This document shows, in pieces, positions 5,679 through 10,440 of a stretch of DNA of 10,440 nt. The position numbers were made by a program, and so were the translations under genes. The notes under the pieces are model-generated. The model was not told the origin of the DNA. It saw nothing but the letters and a program-made list of their open reading frames with translations, and searched no databases. This DNA is from ZC4RG30 sp040508085 (lineage in GTDB: Bacteria > Pseudomonadota > Gammaproteobacteria > Steroidobacterales > Steroidobacteraceae). Position 1 is the stretch's first letter, and each line of letters opens with the position of its first letter. Where the stretch lies: contig JBEVNO010000003.1 in NCBI GenBank assembly GCA_040508085.1, positions 1 to 10,440 on the forward strand, in the 5' to 3' direction.

Positions 5679-6251
5679 CTACTGGATCACCGCGACGTCA
5701 GTAACGATGGCCTGCAGGCCGATGTCATGGGGTAGCGGCCGGACCGAGGGGATCTCGGCTGCGGCGTAACCCACGCCGAGCGCCTGGAATGGCAGCGCGG
5801 CGCCCCTCAGTTCGGCCAGCGTACGATCGAAATAGCCCCCGCCGTAACCCAGCCGGTAGCACAGCCGGTCGAAACCCACCACCGGCGCCAGCAACAGCCG
5901 CGGCGTCAACGTTGCCGGGTCTGCAGGCACTGGAATGTCCCAGAAGCCCTTCTCCATGGCACAGCCCGGGAACCAGCGCCGGAAACGCAGCGGCGCGCCC
6001 TTTTCCACTACCACCGGCAGCACGCACTGCCACCCCTGCGCGTGCAGTGCCGCCAGCCAGGGACGCAGGTCGGGCTCGCCCCGCAGCGGCCAGTAACCAC
6101 TGACGATGGCCCCCGGCTGCAGCAGCGCGGCAGCGCGGACATGGCCGTCGAGGTGCTCGATGATCCGCGCCGACGCCTGCTGGCGCGCTGCCACCGGCTG
6201 ACGCAGCCGTGCTTCGATCAGGCGCTGCCGCTCCTCGCGGCGCCAGGCCAT
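5679..6251 (-). CDS. fau: 5-formyltetrahydrofolate cyclo-ligase
   Basis: 190 residues (also called YgfA or MTHFS), the usual length. It converts 5-formyl-THF to 5,10-methenyl-THF with ATP, returning a stored and inhibitory folate to the one-carbon pool. The N-terminal helix MAWRREERQRLIEARL (1-16) fits the family's basic folate/ATP-binding start. VSGYWPLRGEPDLRPW (50-65) matches the substrate-region motif. LLLAPVVGFDRLCYRLGYGGGYFDR (120-143, in two parts) is the signature, with the Gly-rich nucleotide loop GYGGGYFDR. The ATG at 6251 is chosen by alignment with the family; the Shine-Dalgarno is weak (CGGG), and in-frame ATGs at 6290 and 6317 would add 13 or 22 residues not typical of the family. 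It is divergent from the Ada-like gene, with about 135 bp between starts. No 6S RNA gene (its neighbour in enterics) is seen here. Confidence 0.93.
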   Translation of the reverse strand: MAWRREERQRLIEARLRQPVAARQQASARIIEHLDGHVRAAALLQPGAIVSGYWPLRGEPDLRPWLAALHAQGWQCVLPVVVEKGAPLRFRRWFPGCAMEKGFWDIPVPADPATLTPRLLLAPVVGFDRLCYRLGYGGGYFDRTLAELRGAALPFQALGVGYAAAEIPSVRPLPHDIGLQAIVTDVAVIQ

Positions 6252-6386
6252 GATGCCCGCGCGTTCCACATCCCCAATGGCCTGCTGCATGTGGCCCAGC
6301 CTATGCGCCGGCAACATCGCAGGCAAACGGTCGAGACAAACACGATCGCAAGATTCGGGATGAATGGCCGCGTAGGGCGCGGCATC

Positions 6387-7232
6387 ATGCGGCCCATGAA
6401 CAGCATGGGTCACCGCCACCTCGTTGATCGCGCCTGCCGCCGCATCGAGAGCGCCGAGACGGCTCCGGACCTCGCGACACTCGCCGCAGAGGCCGGCCTC
6501 TCGCCCTGGCACTTCCAGCGCGTGTTCAAGGCTGCGGTCGGCCTTTCGCCCAAGCGCTATGCCCTGGCCCAGCGTCGCCTGCGGCTGGGCCGCGCTCTGC
6601 GCGATGGCGAATCCGTGACCAGCGCGATCTACGATGCCGGCTACGCGGGCAGCTCCGCGGCATATCGCGACAGCGGATCCCTCGGCATGCCGCCGCGCAA
6701 ATTGCGCGGTGGTGGCCAGAACGAGCGCATCCGGCATGCAGCCGCCGGCACATCGCTGGGTCCCATCCTGGTGGCCGCCACCGAGCGCGGCATCTGCATG
6801 GTGGAGTTCGGCGCCGAACGCGCGCTGACCGAGGAACTGCGGCGCCGTTTCCCGCACGCCCACGTGGAGGCCGCGGACCCGCACTTGAGCGGCTGGGTGA
6901 AGCGCGTGGTGGCCGTCATCGATGGCACGGCGCCTGACAGCGACCTGCCGCTGGATATCCGTGGCACGGCATTCCAGACCCGCGTCTGGCAGGCGCTGAC
7001 CCGGCTGCAGCCAGGCGAGACCATCTCCTACGGCGAACTGGCGCGCCGCGTCGATGCCGCCACTGGCGCCCGTGCCGTGGCGCGGGCCTGCGCTACCAAC
7101 GGCATCGCCGTGCTGGTGCCCTGCCATCGCGTTGTCGCGAGCGACGGCAATCTCACCGGCTACAAATGGGGTCTGGAGCGCAAACGCCGCCTGCTCCGCA
7201 AGGAACAGGCGGCGCAGGATCAGGCGCGGTAG
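6387..7232 (+). CDS. AraC-type HTH / O6-methylguanine-DNA methyltransferase fusion (Ada-like, lacking the N-terminal zinc domain)
   Basis: 281 residues from the chosen start. Residues about 10-108 form an AraC-type DNA-binding domain (LATLAAEAGLSPWHFQRVFKA at about 29-49; SAIYDAGYAGSSAAYR at 79-94, the second HTH). Residues about 125-275 are an alkyltransferase domain: TAFQTRVWQALTRLQPGETISYGELA (195-220, in parts), RAVARACATN (229-238), the active-site motif PCHRVV with acceptor Cys246, and GYKWGLERKRRLL (258-270). The protein removes alkyl groups from O6-alkylguanine by suicidal transfer. The phosphotriester-repair domain with the Cys4 zinc site of E. coli Ada, which triggers the adaptive response, is absent, so methylation sensing by that route is not possible. 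The ATG at 6387 is preferred for its AGGG nine bases upstream; 6360, 6396 and 6405 are alternatives. The 3' end overlaps the convergent SDR gene by 13 bp. Confidence 0.92.
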   Translation: MRPMNSMGHRHLVDRACRRIESAETAPDLATLAAEAGLSPWHFQRVFKAAVGLSPKRYALAQRRLRLGRALRDGESVTSAIYDAGYAGSSAAYRDSGSLGMPPRKLRGGGQNERIRHAAAGTSLGPILVAATERGICMVEFGAERALTEELRRRFPHAHVEAADPHLSGWVKRVVAVIDGTAPDSDLPLDIRGTAFQTRVWQALTRLQPGETISYGELARRVDAATGARAVARACATNGIAVLVPCHRVVASDGNLTGYKWGLERKRRLLRKEQAAQDQAR

Positions 7233-8311
7233 CTGGCGCGCTTCTGCTTGCGGTGCACGATCTCCGGCGCATAGGCCGGTGAGGTCAAAACGCGCGTTTC
7301 AGCCTTGGCGCGGGCCTCCGGGAACCCATCCTGGGGCATGGACGCGAGGATGGCATCCAGCCGCTCCTTCACGCCCGGCCCGAACTCCGGATGCGTGAAC
7401 AGGAACAGGTCGTTGTTCTTCACGCCATTGAGCACGCGCTCACCGGCTTCCATCGGGTCCATCATCAGCGCCGCGGAGCCCTCCGCCGAACCGATATTGT
7501 CGGTGCTGACGCCACCCGGCATGAATACCGAGGTGCCGATGTTGGTGCCGGCCAGCTCCACCCGCAGCGCTTCCATGATGCCGACGGCGGCGAACTTGGT
7601 TGCCGTGTACACGCCCGCGTTCACGCCGGGCAGCATGCCGCCCATCGACGAGGTGGTGACAATGTGCGAGCCCTCGCCGTGCTTGATCATGTGCGGGATG
7701 GCCACATTGCAGCCGTTGTAGATGCCGGTGAAATTCACCGCCACTGCTGCATCCCAGCCGCGTGCATCCACCTGGCTTGCCTGGCGCAGTGTCTTGATGC
7801 CGGCATTGTTCACCAGCAGGTGCAGGTTGCCGAACTTGGCGTTGATCTCTGCCAGCGTCTTGACCCAGCCATCACGGTCGGTCACGTCATGGCGGATCGC
7901 AATCACGCGCGCCTTCTGCTCGGGCTTGAACAGCTTCAGTGCCGGTTCCACCTGGTCATCCTGGATATAACCCATCACCACGTTCATGCCGGCATTGGCT
8001 GCCGCTCGCGCGATGCCCAGACCAATGCCGGTGTTGCCGCCGGTGATGTAGATGGTCTTGCCCTTCAGCTCCGTGAGCTGCGGCGGCTGGCGCCCTTCGC
8101 GCGGCGTGCCGAGCACCGCATCACCGCGCGGCGGGCCCGCGGGGCGCGGGGCGGCCGGCGCAGCAGGGGCTGCGGCGGGTGCCGGCTGCGCCTGCGCGAC
8201 AGCGCGGCCGGTGCCGGCGAGCAGCGTCGCGGCGCCTGCGGTGGCGGCCACACTGCCGATGAAGTCGCGCCGGTCCAGGCCGGTGCGCTGGTCTGTGTTC
8301 TTGCGAGCCAT
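7220..8311 (-). CDS. Tat-signal short-chain dehydrogenase/reductase
   Basis: 363 residues, longer than the usual 250 because of an N-terminal export segment. The Tat motif LDRRDFIG (12-19) leads a hydrophobic stretch (SVAATAGAATLLAG) and possible cleavage near AVAQAQ (37-42). A Pro/Ala-rich linker (about 41-63) follows. The SDR core is complete: TGGNTGIG (90-97) for the dinucleotide, NNAG (168-171), Asn193, Ser222, and the catalytic Tyr235 and Lys239 in YTATK, with Ser222 and Tyr235 at the normal 13-residue spacing. It is therefore probably an active NAD(P)-dependent oxidoreductase that folds with its cofactor before export. The substrate is unknown. The ATG at 8311 has a GGGGGA Shine-Dalgarno; an in-frame start at 8353 would add 14 residues overlapping the upstream gene. 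It is the third gene of the operon, 28 bp after the oxygenase-like gene. Confidence 0.93.
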   Translation of the reverse strand: MARKNTDQRTGLDRRDFIGSVAATAGAATLLAGTGRAVAQAQPAPAAAPAAPAAPRPAGPPRGDAVLGTPREGRQPPQLTELKGKTIYITGGNTGIGLGIARAAANAGMNVVMGYIQDDQVEPALKLFKPEQKARVIAIRHDVTDRDGWVKTLAEINAKFGNLHLLVNNAGIKTLRQASQVDARGWDAAVAVNFTGIYNGCNVAIPHMIKHGEGSHIVTTSSMGGMLPGVNAGVYTATKFAAVGIMEALRVELAGTNIGTSVFMPGGVSTDNIGSAEGSAALMMDPMEAGERVLNGVKNNDLFLFTHPEFGPGVKERLDAILASMPQDGFPEARAKAETRVLTSPAYAPEIVHRKQKRASYRA

Positions 8312-8339
8312 GTTGTCCCCCGGGGTCGTTGCGACCCGT

Positions 8340-8957
8340 CTAATGCCAACCATAGTTGAAACTGATGCTTACTCTTTCCGTGGCCACCTGGTTCGCCACC
8401 ACTTCGTGGCGCAGCCAGCTCTCGAACAACAGCAGCGAACCCGCCGCTGCCGGCAGCGTCACCCATGCCTTGTTGCGCTCCGCTGCATCAGGCCGGCGCG
8501 GCGGCGCGCCCATGTAGCGATCCAGCCGTGGGTCCTCGAACTTCAGCCCCGGTGCGCCGCGTGGCACGCGCACATAGTAGGTTCCGCTGATCACCGACAG
8601 CGGATGCAGGTGCAGGCTGTGGGTGACGCCCTTCGGCATGATGTTCACCCAGCAATCCGTCATCGACAGCCGCGCCTCGCCCAGGTCGAACTCCAGCTCC
8701 GCCACGAAACGCTGCACCTGCGCGTCGAGCAGCCGCTGCAGCTGGGCGAAGCTCGGCGACAGCTGGTGCATGCGGCTGGCCGAGGCGTATGAAGTATAGC
8801 CGCCCGGATAGCTGCGCCTGGACCAGCGCTGCCCCGCCGCGTCGTCATGGCGCAGCTGCAGGCATTCGCGCAGCAGCCGTGGATTCAGGGCCGCGATGCG
8901 GCTTCGGGTCAGCGAAGCCGCATAGATGCGGGTCGGAAAGAAGCTCCGGACCGGCAA
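8340..8957 (-). CDS. Putative 2OG-Fe(II) oxygenase, TIGR02466/PF13759-like
   Basis: 205 residues, the usual length of this family of small predicted double-stranded beta-helix oxygenases, which resemble prolyl hydroxylases. The N-terminal part (SFFPTRIYAASL, 5-16) matches the family opening. In the core, CWVNIMPKG (102-110), then HLHPLSVISGTYYV (116-129) supplies probable iron-binding His, LRHEV (182-186) holds the distal His184, and TERVSISFN (193-201) carries Arg195, a candidate for binding the 2-oxoglutarate carboxylate. There is no signal peptide, so it should act in the cytoplasm; the substrate is not known. The start is a TTG at 8957, three bases after the stop of the PQQ enzyme; there is no ATG before residue 63, which would delete the family N-terminus. 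AGG in the overlapping stop region can serve as Shine-Dalgarno, suggesting translational coupling. Confidence 0.83.
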   Translation of the reverse strand: MPVRSFFPTRIYAASLTRSRIAALNPRLLRECLQLRHDDAAGQRWSRRSYPGGYTSYASASRMHQLSPSFAQLQRLLDAQVQRFVAELEFDLGEARLSMTDCWVNIMPKGVTHSLHLHPLSVISGTYYVRVPRGAPGLKFEDPRLDRYMGAPPRRPDAAERNKAWVTLPAAAGSLLLFESWLRHEVVANQVATERVSISFNYGWH

Positions 8958-8960
8958 GGC

Positions 8961-10440
8961 CTAGTTCTGGTGCAGCCCGACGGCCGGCTGCTCAGGCGCG
9001 GTGCCCGCAGCCGGAGCTGCGCCGCCACGCGCGCCACCCGGCCCGCCCGGACCGCCGAAGCCGCCGGCCGGACGGGGGTTGGCCTTGAGATCATTGGCCA
9101 CCCGCGTCAGGTGCGCGCGGATCGCCTCCGCATCTGCCGGCGACAGCACCTTGGCGAAGGACACCATGCCGTTCTCGCTCAGCCCGCCGTCGATGACGAT
9201 GGCCTTGAACAGCGCCTCGCCCTGCAGCATCGGCGAGTAGCGCAGGTCGGGGAAGCCGCCCATGCGCGCACCGCTTTCATGGCAGATCGTGCAGTTCTGC
9301 GTGTACAGCTCCTGGCCACGCGCGCGCTGCTCATCGGTACCGAAGTTGGCGGGCGGGTTCAGCACCTGCTGCACCGGGGCCGGTGCCGGTGGCAGCTCGA
9401 CCTTGCCACCCAGCTTGTACACGAGCAGGCGGTTGGCGGCATTGCCACCACTCTGGCCGGCCACCACGGCGATGTATTGCACGCCGTCGATCTGGTAGCT
9501 CGAGGCGCCGCTGACGATGCCCGCCTGTGAATCAACGCTCCAGATCTTCTCGCCCGTGTCGGCGCGGAAGGCACTGAAGTTGTGCTGCCCGGTACCCTGG
9601 AACACCAGGTTGCCGGCGGTGGTCATGGTGCCCGCGCTGCCGCTGCCGTCGCGATTCTTCCAGGCTTCCTTCTGCTTGACCGGATCCCAGGCCAGCAGGT
9701 ACATGCCGCCGCCTTCGAGCTTCGGCGCCGCATAGTCCGGGCGCTTCGCCACGTTGATGGACAGCAGCTGGTTGCCCATCTTGGCACCGGCCTCCGACAC
9801 CATGCCGTAGCTGGCATAGCGCGCCGGCAGGTACATCAGGCCGGTCTGCGGATTGAACGACTGCGGGTTCCACACATGCGTCTGGAAGGGCACGATGAAC
9901 CAGCCCTTGCCGGTCTTGCCGATGTTGGCATCCGGGTTGAGGATGGGGGCCCAGTTCTTCGACTTGTCGAATCCGGTGAGCCAGTTGGCCGATGGCACGA
10001 ACAGGTTGGCGCTGATCACCTTGCCGGTGCCCGCCTCGATCACATAGAACACGCCATTCTTCGGCGCCTGCATCACCACATGCTTCTTCTCGCCATTGAT
10101 GACGAGATCGGCGGTGGTGAGTGGCGAAGTGTTGTCGAAGTCGAAGCTGTCCATGGGCACGGCCTGGTAGTGCCACTTGTACTTGCCGGTTTTGGCTTCC
10201 AGCGCCACGATCGACGAGGTGAAGAGGTTGTCGCCGCCGCCAGGGGAGCGCACCTCGGCCGGCCACGGCGCACCGTTGCCCGTGCCGAAGATCACAAGGT
10301 CGGTGACAGGGTCATAGAGGATGCCGTCCCAGGGTGTGCCGCCGCCGCCGGTCTTCCACCATTCGCCCTTCCAGGTCTTCGCGGCCATCGGCATCACCGG
10401 ATCCGACGCGGCGCCATCCGGCCCCTTCGACGGATCGCCC
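8961..10440 (-). CDS. PQQ-dependent quinohemoprotein dehydrogenase, alcohol type (5' end outside window)
   Basis: 492 residues of the C-terminal part are visible; the full family is about 680-750, so the N-terminus and signal peptide lie beyond the right edge. The PQQ beta-propeller is recognisable: WWKTGGGGTPWDGILYDP, FGTGNGAPW, RSPGGGDNLF and MQAPKNGVFYVI (about 10020-10370). Near 10134-10145 the catalytic-Asp region usually reading WDYD reads FDFD, keeping the aspartates. A C-terminal cytochrome c domain has CTICH (9279-9293) and a probable axial Met in ENGMVSF (9165-9167). These quinohemoproteins oxidise alcohols or aldehydes in the periplasm and pass electrons through the haem to the respiratory chain. 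After the haem domain comes a low-complexity Gly/Pro/Ala tail (8964-9086). It is the first visible gene of an operon with the oxygenase-like and SDR genes. The PQQ substrate cannot be told from sequence. Confidence 0.93.
   Translation of the reverse strand, partial: GDPSKGPDGAASDPVMPMAAKTWKGEWWKTGGGGTPWDGILYDPVTDLVIFGTGNGAPWPAEVRSPGGGDNLFTSSIVALEAKTGKYKWHYQAVPMDSFDFDNTSPLTTADLVINGEKKHVVMQAPKNGVFYVIEAGTGKVISANLFVPSANWLTGFDKSKNWAPILNPDANIGKTGKGWFIVPFQTHVWNPQSFNPQTGLMYLPARYASYGMVSEAGAKMGNQLLSINVAKRPDYAAPKLEGGGMYLLAWDPVKQKEAWKNRDGSGSAGTMTTAGNLVFQGTGQHNFSAFRADTGEKIWSVDSQAGIVSGASSYQIDGVQYIAVVAGQSGGNAANRLLVYKLGGKVELPPAPAPVQQVLNPPANFGTDEQRARGQELYTQNCTICHESGARMGGFPDLRYSPMLQGEALFKAIVIDGGLSENGMVSFAKVLSPADAEAIRAHLTRVANDLKANPRPAGGFGGPGGPGGARGGAAPAAGTAPEQPAVGLHQN

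Noticed and set aside
6042..6386. Upstream extension of the Ada-like frame that might hold the missing zinc domain
   Set aside because: The translated stretch lies antisense to the folate cyclo-ligase gene and lacks the Cys pattern and fold motifs of the Ada N-terminal domain.
7391..8359. Long plus-strand open frame opposite the SDR gene
   Set aside because: It lies antisense to the complete SDR and has no domain; it is a composition artefact.
1..10440. CRISPR arrays, insertion sequences, rRNA, riboswitches
   Set aside because: No regularly spaced repeats, transposase-like frames, terminal inverted repeats or rRNA/riboswitch-like conserved blocks were recognised by reading.

Overview
The window is high-GC, densely coded bacterial chromosome with no sign of phage, IS element or CRISPR. 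The gene set (UvrB beside a class I aminotransferase and tRNA-Asn, a phosphocholine-type phospholipase C, a PQQ quinohemoprotein dehydrogenase, several Tat or Sec signal peptides) and the protein sequences suggest a free-living, aerobic gammaproteobacterium of the Xanthomonadales/Nevskiales/Steroidobacterales kind. That placement comes from remembered protein similarity and gene order, not from a search.

Left part (1-4320): a phospholipase C gene runs off the left edge on the minus strand. Its upstream region (674-801) carries a perfect 7+4+7 direct repeat resembling a Pho box and, directly next to it, a perfect 18-bp palindrome. uvrB (minus) follows, and 23 bp after its start codon a PLP aminotransferase begins on the plus strand, so the two divergent genes share almost no intergenic DNA. 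A set of hairpins separates the aminotransferase from tRNA-Asn(GUU), and more hairpins follow the tRNA.

Middle part (4321-7232): three minus-strand genes: a baeRF family 12 'host attachment' type protein, an exported methyltransferase-like protein, and 5-formyltetrahydrofolate cyclo-ligase. Divergent from the last is an Ada-like protein on the plus strand with an AraC-type HTH fused to an O6-alkylguanine-DNA alkyltransferase domain; it lacks the N-terminal phosphotriester-repair domain of classical Ada.

Right part (7220-10440): a compact minus-strand operon, in transcription order a PQQ-dependent dehydrogenase with a C-terminal cytochrome c domain (5' end outside the window), a 2OG-Fe(II) oxygenase-like protein starting 3 nt after its stop, and a Tat-signal short-chain dehydrogenase 28 nt later. 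Two exported redox enzymes and an iron oxygenase in one transcript suggest a pathway for periplasmic oxidation of an alcohol or aldehyde of unknown identity. This is the least ordinary part of the window. I see no clearly undescribed defence or mobile system.
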